A stretch of DNA of 64,000 nucleotides from NCBI GenBank assembly GCA_963848205.1, contig CAWKCV010000005.1:248001-312000 (forward strand), written 5' to 3'. This document shows, in pieces, positions 16,501 to 23,959 of this stretch. Position 1 is the first letter of the stretch, and every line of letters starts with the position of its first letter. This stretch comes from BOG-908 sp963848205. Lineage in GTDB: Bacteria > Pseudomonadota > Alphaproteobacteria > Acetobacterales > Acetobacteraceae. The position numbers and the translations under genes were made by a program. The notes under the pieces were generated by a model. It worked only from the letters and a program-made list of their open reading frames with translations, did not search any database and was not told where the DNA came from.

Positions 16501-17059
16501 CCGTGCGCTGGTTGCGCGCGTGGAAGAGGCCGAAGGGAAACTGCCGGGCCACGACGGGCGCCTGGCCCGCGCGGTGGCCCACGTGGCGGCCAAGCTGATG
16601 ACCTACAAGGACGAATACGAAGTCGGGCGCCTGATGACCGACCCCAGCTTTGCCGCGCGCCTGCGGGAGAATTTCGAAGGCGACTACCAGGTGCACTACA
16701 ACCTGGCGCCGCCGCTTCTCGCCCGCCGCGACGCGCGCACGGGCCGCCCGAAGAAGACGCGTTTCGGCCCGGTGATGGGGCGCGGCTTCGCGCTGCTCTC
16801 GCGGCTGCGCAGGCTGCGTGGCACCCCGCTCGACGTGTTCGGCTACGGCGCGCATCGCCGGATGGAACGTCGGCTCATCGCCGACTACGTGGCGCTCGTC
16901 GATCGCGTGCTGCGTGCGCTGAAGGCGGAACGCGTGGCCGAGGCGGAAGCCGTGCTGCGCGCGCACGACCAGGTGCGCGGATATGACGTGGTGAAGGAAG
17001 CGTCGGTCAAGCGGGTGGAGGCGGGGCTGCCGGCGCTTTGGGCGGCGCTGGAGAGGTAA
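13508..17059 (+). CDS. Indolepyruvate ferredoxin oxidoreductase, fused alpha/beta subunits
   Basis: 1183 residues. It oxidatively decarboxylates aryl pyruvates from aromatic amino acid transamination to aryl-acetyl-CoA, reducing ferredoxin. Order: pyrimidine-binding TPP domain (TAGFISGYRGSPLGGYDLAL, then FVPGINEDLAATAVWGSQQ), core, TPP-pyrophosphate domain (SFCAGCPHNTSTVVPEG, GIGCHIMA), a cysteine-rich Fe-S region at about residues 660-715 (CEGCGDCGVQSNC and CNKDFSCAKGLCPSF), then the gamma-type domain (LLAGIGGQGVVTVAALLGMAA) and a helical C-terminal DUF. This single-chain architecture of about 1150-1200 residues is standard in alpha- and betaproteobacteria. Start ATG 13508 follows AAGGAG. 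The TAA stop abuts a repeat. Confidence 0.93.
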   Translation: MDIERDATELLQDRGAREAAEGGMAAVTLQDKYTNFDGRVFLTGIQALVRLPLLQRRRDRAAGHNTAGFISGYRGSPLGGYDLALWSAKKHLDAHDIVFVPGINEDLAATAVWGSQQVPIMPNPTKDGVFGLWYGKGPGVDRSGDVLKHASYAGVPALGGAIALCGDDHGARSSTLAHQSDLALIHFGMPVLNPSTVEELVSYGLAAWSMSRYSGCWIGMKALTDTVEGGASIPADMDRIAYALPADFEMPAGGLNLRARNGSALEVEARHFEQRHPAAQAWVRANGLDRLAWGAAPRNRIGLVSTGKAYLDVIEALRGLGLTEERCTSLGIAVYKVGMVWPLEPERLRAFAETCDEIFVIEEKHPIIEDQISTILYNQPADRRPRLTGKLDEHARPLLREVGELDPDLLLHVLAGRLSGRIEDAPLRERIANIKPLQTGIPTISYGVRDILRPPSFCAGCPHNTSTVVPEGSVAGAGIGCHIMASAMPERNTVAATHMGGEGAQWIGQAPFTAMPHMFQNLGDGTYFHSGLLAVRASIAAKVNITYKILLNGAVAMTGGQTVEGEQFAGDITGPHVAHQLTAEGCRRVALVSDDIARHSRADYPAGVTFHPREDLDAVQRELRDFQGVSAIIYEQACATERRRMRKRGKLVDPKERLFIHPEVCEGCGDCGVQSNCIAVEPLETPLGRKRRINQTVCNKDFSCAKGLCPSFISVIGGDVRARIDAEDGAPDPLAGEQALVASLPEPALPRIGEVYNILLAGIGGQGVVTVAALLGMAAHIQGLKLTVLDNSGLAQRNGSVTSHLRLGDGAERHSPRIPNGDVDLVIGADPMVVAIPETLAKLGHGRSAVLLNRFVSPNAMFAREADLDLSFDPLLAKVAPRADQERVMSIDATRIAQVMLGNAVGANLFLVGFAWQKGLIPLRSDIVMRAIELNGTEVAMNKRAFSLGRIAAARPDLAAAWLRGHEEVHIPDTLGDLLADRMPRLRAWGGDRWAARYRALVARVEEAEGKLPGHDGRLARAVAHVAAKLMTYKDEYEVGRLMTDPSFAARLRENFEGDYQVHYNLAPPLLARRDARTGRPKKTRFGPVMGRGFALLSRLRRLRGTPLDVFGYGAHRRMERRLIADYVALVDRVLRALKAERVAEAEAVLRAHDQVRGYDVVKEASVKRVEAGLPALWAALER

Positions 17060-17190
17060 GGAAGCGGTTCTTTTTTGAAAAAAAGAACCAAAAAACTTTT
17101 GGAACGCTGTCGCAAAGCTCATTACAAGCACGCGACAGCGGTTTCAAAGTCTTTTGCTTCTTTTCTTCAGAAAAGAAGGCCTTCCTTGCC
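17058..17190. repeat. Dispersed repeat, composite
   Basis: Forward arm (aaggaagcggttc, T-run, A-run, gaaccaaaaaacttttgg), hairpin GCTGTCGC (17106-17113) with GCGACAGC (17132-17139), then reverse arm (caaagtcttttgcttc ... ttcagaaaagaaggccttcctt). It lies between the convergent iorAB and hslU stops and begins within the iorAB stop. Confidence 0.9.
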
Positions 17191-18503
17191 TACAGGATGA
17201 ACCGGCTCAGATCCCCACGAGCCGCCAAAGGCGCCACCTTCTCCTTCACATAAGCCGCATCCACGCGGATCGCTTCTCCACGACGATCCGACGCGGAGAA
17301 GCTGATTTCCTCGAGCAGCTTTTCCAGCACGGTGGCCAGGCGCCGCGCGCCGATGTTTTCGACGCGGTCGTTGATGTCGGCGGCGAGGTCGGCGAGTGCG
17401 TCGATGGCGTCGTCGGCGAAGGCGAGGGTGACGCCTTCGGTGTCCATCAGCGCCGAATATTGCTGCAGCAGATTGTGTTCCGGCTCGGTGAGGATGCGTC
17501 GCAGATCGGTGCGCGTGAGCGGCGACAGTTCCACGCGGATGGGCAGGCGGCCTTGCAGTTCGGGCAGCAGATCGGCGGGTTTGGCGAGATGGAACGCGCC
17601 GGACGCGATGAACAGGATGTGGTCGGTTTTAACAGGTCCGTATTTGGTGCTGACGGTGGTGCCTTCGATGAGCGGGAGCAGGTCGCGCTGCACGCCTTCG
17701 CGGGAGACGTCGCCGCCGCGAAAGCCGCCTTCGGAGCTGCGCGCGCACACCTTGTCGATCTCGTCGAGGAAGACGATGCCGTTCTCTTCGGCGTTGCGCA
17801 CCGCGTCGAGCGAGAGCTTGTCCTGGTCGAGCAGCTTGTCGGCTTCCTCGCGCACCAGCACAGGGCGCGCATCGGCCACTTTCATGCGCTTCTGCGTGGG
17901 CCGCCCGCCCATCATGCCGCGCATCATCTCGCCAAGATTGATGAGCTGGCCTTGCGGCACGCCGGGTATGTCGATCTGCCCCATGCCGTTGCCGCCGGTC
18001 TCGGCGACGGTGATGTCGATATCCTTGTCTTCCATCTCGCCCTGCCGAAGCATGCGGCGGAACTTGGATTTCGTGTCGCCGCTGGCGGTGGCGCCCACCA
18101 GCGCGTCCACGATGCGGTCCTCGGCAGCCTGGTCGGCGCGGGCGGCGACCTCGCGCCGGCTGGTCTCGCGTCGCATGGTCAGGCTGATCTCGACCAGGTC
18201 GCGCACGATGCTGTCGACGTCGCGGCCCACGTAACCCACTTCGGTGAATTTGGTGGCTTCCACCTTGAGGAACGGCGCCTGGGCGAGACGGGCCAGGCGG
18301 CGGGCGATTTCAGTTTTGCCGCAGCCGGTGGGGCCGATCATCAGGATGTTTTTCGGCACCACCTCGTCGCGGATGCCGTCGGGCAGTTGGGCGCGGCGCC
18401 AGCGGTTGCGTAGTGCGATGGCGACGGCGCGCTTGGCGTCCGCCTGGCCGACGATGAAGCGGTCGAGCTCGCCGACGATTTCGCGTGGGGTGTAATCGGG
18501 CAT
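17190..18503 (-). CDS. hslU: HslU, ATPase subunit of the HslUV protease
   Basis: 437 residues. An AAA+ unfoldase that feeds substrates to HslV. Seen: MPDYTPREIVGELDRFIVGQ at the N-terminus, Walker A GPTGCGKT (57-64), the pore-loop region KVEATKFTEVGYVGRDV, the large I-domain with Gly/Gln-rich segment, Walker B IVFLDEIDKVC, and sensor/C-terminal motifs PELQGRLPIRVEL and NIGARRL, with the characteristic C-terminal LSRFIL needed to activate HslV. It sits 4 bp after hslV. A composite repeat lies directly after the stop. Confidence 0.97.
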   Translation of the reverse strand: MPDYTPREIVGELDRFIVGQADAKRAVAIALRNRWRRAQLPDGIRDEVVPKNILMIGPTGCGKTEIARRLARLAQAPFLKVEATKFTEVGYVGRDVDSIVRDLVEISLTMRRETSRREVAARADQAAEDRIVDALVGATASGDTKSKFRRMLRQGEMEDKDIDITVAETGGNGMGQIDIPGVPQGQLINLGEMMRGMMGGRPTQKRMKVADARPVLVREEADKLLDQDKLSLDAVRNAEENGIVFLDEIDKVCARSSEGGFRGGDVSREGVQRDLLPLIEGTTVSTKYGPVKTDHILFIASGAFHLAKPADLLPELQGRLPIRVELSPLTRTDLRRILTEPEHNLLQQYSALMDTEGVTLAFADDAIDALADLAADINDRVENIGARRLATVLEKLLEEISFSASDRRGEAIRVDAAYVKEKVAPLAARGDLSRFIL

Positions 18504-18507
18504 CGGG

Positions 18508-19074
18508 TCAGAGCGTTTCCAGCAGCAGCGAATGGTTGGTGTAGACGCAGATGTCGGCCGCGATGCCCATGGCGCGGCGGGCGATGTCTTCCGAGGTCAG
18601 CCCTTCGACGCCCATCAGCGCGCGGGCGGCGGCGAGTGCGTAATTGCCGCCCGAGCCGATGGCGATCACGCCGTCCTCGGGTTCGAGCACGTCGCCGTTG
18701 CCGGTCAGCGTGTAGCTGTGATGGGCGTCGGCCACGGCGAGCATGGCTTCGAGGCGGCGGAGGTAGCGATCGGTGCGCCAGTCCTTGGCGAGTTCCACGC
18801 ACGCGCGTTCGAGCTGGGCGGGGAAGCGTTCGAGTTTGGCTTCGAGGCGTTCGAGAAGGGTGAATGCGTCGGCGGTGGCACCCGCGAACCCGGTGAGCAC
18901 GCCGTTGTCGGCGCCGATGCGCCGTACCTTGCGCGCGTTGCCCTTCACCACGGTCTGCCCCATCGTGACCTGCCCGTCGCCGGCCATGGTCACGCGCCCG
19001 CCATGGCGCACGCAGAGAATGGTGGTGCCGTGCCACCCGACAGGATCATGGCCGGAAGAGTTCGAAGGCTGCAT
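18508..19074 (-). CDS. hslV: HslV, proteasome-like peptidase subunit
   Basis: 188 residues. The catalytic N-terminal Thr is at position 17 (WHGTTILCVRHGGRVTMAG), so 16 residues must be removed, the extended form common in alphaproteobacteria. GDGQVTMGQTVVKGNARKVRRI, GFAGATADAFTLLERLEAKL, GNGDVLEPEDGVIAIGSGGN and YALAAARAL follow as in all HslV. It is the first gene of hslVU, an operon usually under heat-shock control; no clear heat-shock promoter was identified by eye. Confidence 0.96.
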   Translation of the reverse strand: MQPSNSSGHDPVGWHGTTILCVRHGGRVTMAGDGQVTMGQTVVKGNARKVRRIGADNGVLTGFAGATADAFTLLERLEAKLERFPAQLERACVELAKDWRTDRYLRRLEAMLAVADAHHSYTLTGNGDVLEPEDGVIAIGSGGNYALAAARALMGVEGLTSEDIARRAMGIAADICVYTNHSLLLETL

Positions 19075-19125
19075 GGAGGCGCAACCTAAGCGCTTCCCGT
19101 CCTCCTACAAGCAAGAAGCCAACGT

Positions 19126-19171
19126 GCAGAAGTTTTTGGTCCTCTTGTTCCAAAAAAGGACTGCTTGCTTT
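19126..19171 (-). repeat. Dispersed repeat, single reverse arm
   Basis: gcagaagtttttggtcc, tcttgttccaaaaaaggac, tgcttgctttcc. It is immediately 3' of the EAL gene (minus strand), upstream of hslV. Confidence 0.8.
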
Positions 19172-19172
19172 C

Positions 19173-20648
19173 CTATGAAGCTATCCGAAGTGGCTCCACC
19201 ACCCGCCCCTGCATGCGCCGCACCAGCCCGCGCACCGCGGCTGCCGGCACCGGTTCGCTGAACCAGTAACCTTGCCCGTAGCGGCAGCCCAGTGCGGCGA
19301 CGCAGGCTTCGGCTTCCGGTGTCTCGACACCTTCGGCGACCATCGGGATGCCGAGGCTGCCGGCCATCGCGAGCATCGCGCCCACGAAGGCTTCGGCCCG
19401 TTCGTCGTGGGCGATGTCCATGACGAAGCTGCGGTCGATCTTGATGCGGTCGAACGGCAGTTCGCGCAGATGGAAGAAGTTGGAGTAGCCGATGCCGAAG
19501 TCGTCCAGCACCACGCGGGTGCCGCGCTGCTGGAGCAGGCTGATGAGTTCGCGTGCCACTTCGATATCCTCGATGAGCGCGCTTTCGGTGACTTCGACCT
19601 CGAGCCGGCTCGGGTCGAGTGCGCCGTCGAGCCAGTCGGGCGGGTCGCGCAGCATGCCGATCAGCTCGCGCAATTGGCCAGGCGAGACGTTGAAGGAGAA
19701 ATACAGCCACTCCGGCCATTGCTTGCTGTCGGCGATGACACGCCGCATCAATTGCTGGGTGACCTGGCCCGCCAGCTGCATCTCTTCGGCGAGCGGGATG
19801 AACAGGTCGGGCGGCAACATGCCGCGGCGTGGGTGCTGCCACCGCGCGAGGACTTCCAGCCCGACGATGCGGCCGTCGGTCAGGTCCACGATCGGCTGGT
19901 AGAACGGAATGATGCAGTTGCGCTCGAGGCCTTCGCGCAATTCGTCGGCCAGGGCCGCGCGCTCGCGTTCGGCTGCCACGCGGTCCGGGTCGAAGAAGCG
20001 CCAGGTGGCGCCGCCGGCTTCCTTGACGTGCGCCAGTGCAGTGTTGGCGGCGGCCATCGCCTGATCGACATCGCCGGCCTGGTTGGGCAGCAATACGACG
20101 CCGAGGCTGACGGTGCGTTCGATGGTCCCGGCACTTGTCCGGATGGGCGCGCTGAGTGAGCGCTGCACGGCGAGTGAAGCGGCTTCGGCATCGGGCAAGC
20201 CGCGGGGCGCCGGGATCAGCAACGCGAATTCGTCCGCGCCCAGGCGCGCCGCCATGTCCGTGGAAGGTGCGAGGGCACGCAGCCGGTCGGCCACGATGCG
20301 CAGCATTTCGTCGCCGACACGCGTGCCATGACGCAGGTTGACGGCGGCGAACCCGTCGATGTCGATCAGCAGGAGCGCGCAGGGCGCGGCGACCTGCAGG
20401 CGCGCGCTCAGCTTGTCGAGGAACAGGGCCCGGCCGCTCACCTGTGTGAGCTGGTCCCGTCGCGCGGCCATGAACATGTCGAGATCGGCTTGCTGGCGAC
20501 GGGCGGACTCGCTTTTCCGGCGCACGGCCTCGCGCAGCCCAATCGGGATGCACACGGTTCCAAAGGCCGCCATGGCGTCGATTGCCAGGCGAGCGGCGAA
20601 TGCGAGTTGAGAGATCGTATGCGGCTCAAGTCCAGCTACCATGGCCAT
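19173..20648 (-). CDS. GGDEF (degenerate)-EAL protein, probable c-di-GMP phosphodiesterase
   Basis: 491 residues, no convincing membrane segment. The GGDEF domain (about 85-225) has ARLGADEFALL in place of GGDEF, so cyclase activity is unlikely. The EAL domain (about 235-480) reads GLEVLAR (EVL for EAL, catalytic Glu kept), FNVSPGQL, VEVTESALI, VLDDFGIGYSN, FDRIKIDRSFV, MVAEGVET and QGYWFSEP. All metal ligands and the catalytic Lys/Glu appear present, so c-di-GMP hydrolysis is expected. The degenerate GGDEF may serve as a GTP-sensing or regulatory domain. A single-gene unit transcribed away from an AT-rich upstream region. Confidence 0.88.
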   Translation of the reverse strand: MAMVAGLEPHTISQLAFAARLAIDAMAAFGTVCIPIGLREAVRRKSESARRQQADLDMFMAARRDQLTQVSGRALFLDKLSARLQVAAPCALLLIDIDGFAAVNLRHGTRVGDEMLRIVADRLRALAPSTDMAARLGADEFALLIPAPRGLPDAEAASLAVQRSLSAPIRTSAGTIERTVSLGVVLLPNQAGDVDQAMAAANTALAHVKEAGGATWRFFDPDRVAAERERAALADELREGLERNCIIPFYQPIVDLTDGRIVGLEVLARWQHPRRGMLPPDLFIPLAEEMQLAGQVTQQLMRRVIADSKQWPEWLYFSFNVSPGQLRELIGMLRDPPDWLDGALDPSRLEVEVTESALIEDIEVARELISLLQQRGTRVVLDDFGIGYSNFFHLRELPFDRIKIDRSFVMDIAHDERAEAFVGAMLAMAGSLGIPMVAEGVETPEAEACVAALGCRYGQGYWFSEPVPAAAVRGLVRRMQGRVVEPLRIAS

Positions 20649-20853
20649 CGCTCCCTCCTGACACTCCGGCTGCGTGCGATCACGGATGCATGATACACGT
20701 AATCGTGATGTTGTAGATCAGACTTGATCATTGAGCAATCGTAATCGTTAAATTTAGGTGTGCGATCTCGATTTTTGCATACCATTGCAAGGGATTGCCT
20801 GTGGCAATCGGCCTCGCCAGTTTCAGGGCCGACCGATAAGGCTTCAGCGAACG

Positions 20854-21258
20854 ATGCAAAGCAGAACCATCACTCTCGTCTGGGCCGCCGGCCTGTCGCT
20901 TGCTGCCCTCATCTATGTTGTCGGGCCGGACCATGCGCTCGACAGCCTGTTCGGGCTGGCCGACGAAGCGGCTCAGAGCATTCAACAGCTCGTCGTTCTT
21001 CTGGGCGGCCGTGCTTTCGATATTCTGCGGGCCTTGGCGATCGGATGTTTCGCGATCTTCTTCATCCTCTCCGTCGTGGCCGGCGGCCGCGGTCTGCCGG
21101 GGCGGTGGCAGCTCCTCGGCGTGACGGTGCTGTTCCTGCTGCTCGTCTGGCATCAAGGGCCAGAGGCGACCGGCCATTGGTTGCTGGCGTTCGTGCTGGC
21201 GGCGGCGGCGGCGCTGAACGTGACGCGAAGGTTGGGCGGGCCGCCCGGGGTCGCCTGA
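20854..21258 (+). CDS. Small integral membrane protein, unknown
   Basis: 134 residues with four hydrophobic stretches: TLVWAAGLSLAALIYVVG, ILRALAIGCFAIFFILSVVA, WQLLGVTVLFLLLVW and GHWLLAFVLAAAAALNV. A loop after the first contains HALDSLFGLADEAAQSIQQL. No family is recognised. It is divergent from the EAL gene across a 205-bp AT-rich region and convergent with tadA, whose stop is only 3 bp away. Confidence 0.6.
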   Translation: MQSRTITLVWAAGLSLAALIYVVGPDHALDSLFGLADEAAQSIQQLVVLLGGRAFDILRALAIGCFAIFFILSVVAGGRGLPGRWQLLGVTVLFLLLVWHQGPEATGHWLLAFVLAAAAALNVTRRLGGPPGVA

Positions 21259-21261
21259 CGG

Positions 21262-21696
21262 TCAGCGGCGCAAATCGGCAAAGAAATCGCTGAGAAGCCG
21301 GGCGCATTCCGCCTCGCGCACCCCGCCGACGATGTCCGGCACGTGCAGGCATCCGGGGGCTGCAAAAATTCTGGGACCATGGTCCACGCCGCCGCCTTTC
21401 GGATCGTAAGCCCCGAAGAACAGCCGGCGGACACGAAAATGCACGCAGGCCGCGGCACACATCGGGCAGGGCTCCAGCGTAACCCAGAGATCGCAGCCCG
21501 TCAGGCGTGTCTGGCCCAGCGTCGCAGCGGCCGCGCGCATCGCCAGCAGCTCGGCGTGGCCGGCGGCGTCGTGGGAGGCTTCCGTCCGGTTGCCGCATTG
21601 CGCGAGGATCAGGCCTTCCGGCGAGACGACAACGGCCCCGACGGGCACTTCGCCACGTGCGGCGGCCAGACGCGCCTGGTCCAAAGCGGCTTGCAT
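21262..21696 (-). CDS. tadA: tRNA-specific adenosine deaminase TadA
   Basis: 144 residues. It converts A34 to inosine in tRNA-Arg(ACG). Cytidine-deaminase fold: GEVPVGAVVV, zinc/proton-shuttle GHAELLAMR (His47, Glu49), and EPCPMCAAACVHFRVRRLFF (Cys77, Cys80), then GAYDPKGGGVDHG, the usual TadA substrate loop. The second half of PCPMC normally continues AGA; here it is AAAC, still within family variation, so another nucleoside deaminase cannot be fully excluded. ATG 21696 is chosen because a longer GTG start would overlap the divergent neighbour. A second deaminase of the same superfamily lies at 57129. Confidence 0.85.
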   Translation of the reverse strand: MQAALDQARLAAARGEVPVGAVVVSPEGLILAQCGNRTEASHDAAGHAELLAMRAAAATLGQTRLTGCDLWVTLEPCPMCAAACVHFRVRRLFFGAYDPKGGGVDHGPRIFAAPGCLHVPDIVGGVREAECARLLSDFFADLRR

Positions 21697-21755
21697 GTAT
21701 CCGCGAGAGGCGCCGCTGGTGGGCAGAATCCCAAATTCCCGGTACGAGGTGGTAG

Positions 21756-22478
21756 ATGGCACAGAAACGCAAGAAGCTGATCGGCGTGACGCTGGATAGC
21801 GAACAACCGGGCGGCTACTCCGTCTATCCCTGGTATGCGCTGCGCACCAACTACGCCGCCGCGATTGCCGCGGCAGGGGGCGTGCCGGTGGCGCTGCCGC
21901 ACCATGCCGAGCTTGCGGCCGACATGCTGGATGCGATCGATGCGCTGGTGATCACCGGCGGCGCGTTCGATGTCGATCCGGCTTTGTATGGCGCGCAGGA
22001 GGCGCACGCGACGGTGACGCTGAAAGCCGGCCGCACGCGGGCCGAGCACGCGTTGCTGGAGGGGGCGCTGGCGCGCGACATGCCGGTGCTGGGCATTTGC
22101 GGCGGGCAACAATTGCTGGCCGTGGCGCTCGGCGGCACGCTGATCCAGCACATTCCCGATACGGTGCCCGACGCTCTGCCGCACGAGCAGCCCAACCCGC
22201 GCGACCAGCCGGGCCACAAGGTGGCCATTTCGCCTGGCACGCTGCTGCACCGGATCGTGGGGGCGGCGGAGATGCAGGTGAACAGCAGCCATCATCAGGC
22301 CGTGCTCGAGGCCGGACCGGTTGGCCGGGTGAATGCGTGGGCGCCGGACGGCGTGGTCGAAGGCATCGAGGATCCGCGCCGGCGTTTCTGCCTCGGCGTG
22401 CAGTGGCATCCGGAATTTCTGATTGACCCAGGCGATATGCGCATCTTCGCGGCTTTGGTGGAAGCGGCCGCCTCATGA
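21756..22478 (+). CDS. Class I glutamine amidotransferase-like (gamma-glutamyl hydrolase family, PuuD-like)
   Basis: 240 residues of peptidase family C26. Members hydrolyse gamma-glutamyl bonds, e.g. gamma-glutamyl-GABA in putrescine breakdown. Seen: IGVTLDSEQPGG, DALVITGGAFDVDPALYG, catalytic Cys in VLGICGGQQLL, NSSHHQAV, and catalytic His/Glu in LGVQWHPEFL. The substrate is not certain. A GABA transaminase (gabT) is present at 45 kb, making a PuuD-like role attractive but unproven. The TGA stop overlaps the ATG of the pseudouridine synthase. Confidence 0.85.
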   Translation: MAQKRKKLIGVTLDSEQPGGYSVYPWYALRTNYAAAIAAAGGVPVALPHHAELAADMLDAIDALVITGGAFDVDPALYGAQEAHATVTLKAGRTRAEHALLEGALARDMPVLGICGGQQLLAVALGGTLIQHIPDTVPDALPHEQPNPRDQPGHKVAISPGTLLHRIVGAAEMQVNSSHHQAVLEAGPVGRVNAWAPDGVVEGIEDPRRRFCLGVQWHPEFLIDPGDMRIFAALVEAAAS

Positions 22479-23281
22479 GCGACGAGACGGAGACGGGCGA
22501 CGAGACGAAGACGGGCGACGAGACGAAGACGGGCGACGACGACACGGGCGGCGAGAGCCAGACCGCACGCGAGGGCGACCGCATTGCCAAGTGGCTGGCG
22601 CGTGCGGGTGTGGCCAGCCGGCGCGATGCCGAGCGGCTGATCGGCGAGGGCCGCATCGTGCTGAACGGCAAGGCGGTGACGCATCCGGCGACCTTCGTCG
22701 GCGTGGGCGACATCGTGCAGGTCGGCGGCAAGGTGGTGGACCCGCCCACCCGCGCCAGGCTGTTCCGCTACCACAAGCCCGACGGTGTGGTGACCACGCA
22801 CAAGGATCCGGAGGGGCGGCCAACGGTGTTCCAGAAAATGCCCGCCGCCTTGCCGCGGGTGGTCAGCGTCGGGCGGCTCGATCTGAACAGCGAGGGCCTG
22901 CTGCTGCTGACCAACGATGGTGCGCTGGCCCGCCAGCTCGAACTGCCCAGCAACGGCTGGATACGCCGGTATCGCGTGCGCGTGCATGGCGAGGTGCAGC
23001 CGCAGGCGCTGGCCGATCTGGAGCGCGGGATCACCATCGAGGGCGTTCGCTATGCCGGCATCGAGGCGGGGCTGGACAGCCGGCGGGGGGCGAACGCGTG
23101 GCTGACGGTGTCGCTGAAGGAGGGGCGCAACCGGGAAATACGGCGGGTGATGCAGCATCTGCAGTTGCATGTGACGCGGCTGATCCGGATTGCGTATGGG
23201 CCGTTTCAGTTGGGGAACTTGGAGCGGGGGGAGGTGGCGGAGGTGCCTACCAAGATACTGAAAGAGCAGTTGCCGAAATGA
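22475..23281 (+). CDS. rluB: Pseudouridine synthase RluB/RsuA family
   Basis: 268 residues. It isomerises uridine in rRNA (RluB: 23S U2605). The N-terminal S4 RNA-binding domain follows an acidic leader (RIAKWLARAGVASRRDAERL, GRIVLNGKAVTHPA). The catalytic Asp lies in VVSVGRLDLNSEGLLLLTNDG. WLTVSLKEGRNREIRRVMQHL and RLIRIAYGPFQLGNL complete the domain. The first 20 residues are encoded by an 18-bp tandem repeat giving DETxTG units. ATGA overlap with the amidotransferase gene. The stop TGA directly abuts a repeat arm. Confidence 0.92.
   Translation: MSDETETGDETKTGDETKTGDDDTGGESQTAREGDRIAKWLARAGVASRRDAERLIGEGRIVLNGKAVTHPATFVGVGDIVQVGGKVVDPPTRARLFRYHKPDGVVTTHKDPEGRPTVFQKMPAALPRVVSVGRLDLNSEGLLLLTNDGALARQLELPSNGWIRRYRVRVHGEVQPQALADLERGITIEGVRYAGIEAGLDSRRGANAWLTVSLKEGRNREIRRVMQHLQLHVTRLIRIAYGPFQLGNLERGEVAEVPTKILKEQLPK
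22481..22534 (+). repeat. 18-bp tandem repeat inside the pseudouridine synthase leader
   Basis: Three units of GACGAGACGRAGACGGGC with one base difference in the first copy, followed by a partial unit. Being 18 bp, unit gain or loss keeps the frame and changes the length of the acidic (DETKTG)n leader. Confidence 0.9.
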
Positions 23282-23404
23282 GGAAGCAGTCCTTTTTTGA
23301 AAAGGACCTAAAAACTTTTGTCACCTGGCATTGGCCGGTCGACGAACTCGCGACAGCGGAACAAACGTTTTTTGGTCCTTTTCTTCAAAAAAGGACTGCT
23401 TAAT
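23281..23404. repeat. Dispersed repeat, composite with worn centre
   Basis: Forward arm from the pseudouridine synthase stop (aggaagcagtcc, T-run, gaaaaggacctaaaaacttttg), then only the right hairpin half (cgcgacagcgg near 23350), then a full reverse arm (aaacgttttttggtcc ... aaaaaaggactgctt). It is located between two same-strand genes, so it separates transcripts rather than convergent genes. Confidence 0.85.
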
Positions 23405-23410
23405 CTCTCC

Positions 23411-23959
23411 ATGCGCATCATCGCCGGCACCTGGCGCGGCCGCCTCCTCACCGCTCCGCCGGGCCAGCTTACCAGGCCGACGGGGCAGCGCATGCGACAG
23501 GCGATCTTCGACATGCTGATGCACGCCCCCTGGGGTGGCCGCGGTCTGCTGGATGGCGCCAGCGTGCTCGACGCGTTTGCCGGCACCGGCGCGATGGGGC
23601 TCGAAGCCTTGTCGCGCGGTGCTGCGACGGCGACATTCCTGGAGCGCGACGCCTCCGCCCTGGCGTGCCTGCGGGCGAACATTGCCGCCTTCCGCGCGGG
23701 TGAACGCGCGCGCATAGTTGCAACCGATGTCATGTCTCCGCCGAGCGGGCCTGCCCAGCAACTTGTGTTTCTCGACCCGCCTTACGATCAAAGATTGCTT
23801 AACCCAGCGCTGGCCGCGCTGCGCGCGTGTGGCTGGATCGATACAGGCACGATAGTTGTTGCGGAGACGGCCCGGCTTGATCCCGCACATACAATTGGTG
23901 TTATGCTCGCGCATAAAGTGCACGGAGCGGCTCAGGTGAACGTTTGGCGGGAGGTTTAG
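23411..23959 (+). CDS. rsmD: 16S rRNA m2G966 methyltransferase RsmD
   Basis: 182 residues. It methylates G966 of 16S rRNA using SAM. RIIAGTWRGRLLTAPPG and RPTGQRMRQAIFDMLMH form the N-terminal RNA-recognition segment; VLDAFAGTGAMGLEALSRGA is the SAM motif I; FLERDASALACLRANI is motif II; LVFLDPPYDQ is the catalytic (D/N)PPY motif. ATG 23411 was chosen since the frame upstream runs through a repeat. The following gene starts directly at the stop codon (TAGATG). Confidence 0.93.
   Translation: MRIIAGTWRGRLLTAPPGQLTRPTGQRMRQAIFDMLMHAPWGGRGLLDGASVLDAFAGTGAMGLEALSRGAATATFLERDASALACLRANIAAFRAGERARIVATDVMSPPSGPAQQLVFLDPPYDQRLLNPALAALRACGWIDTGTIVVAETARLDPAHTIGVMLAHKVHGAAQVNVWREV

Noticed and set aside
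22481..22534. CRISPR-like array
   Set aside because: The units are 18-bp head-to-tail tandem copies inside a coding region, with no spacers.
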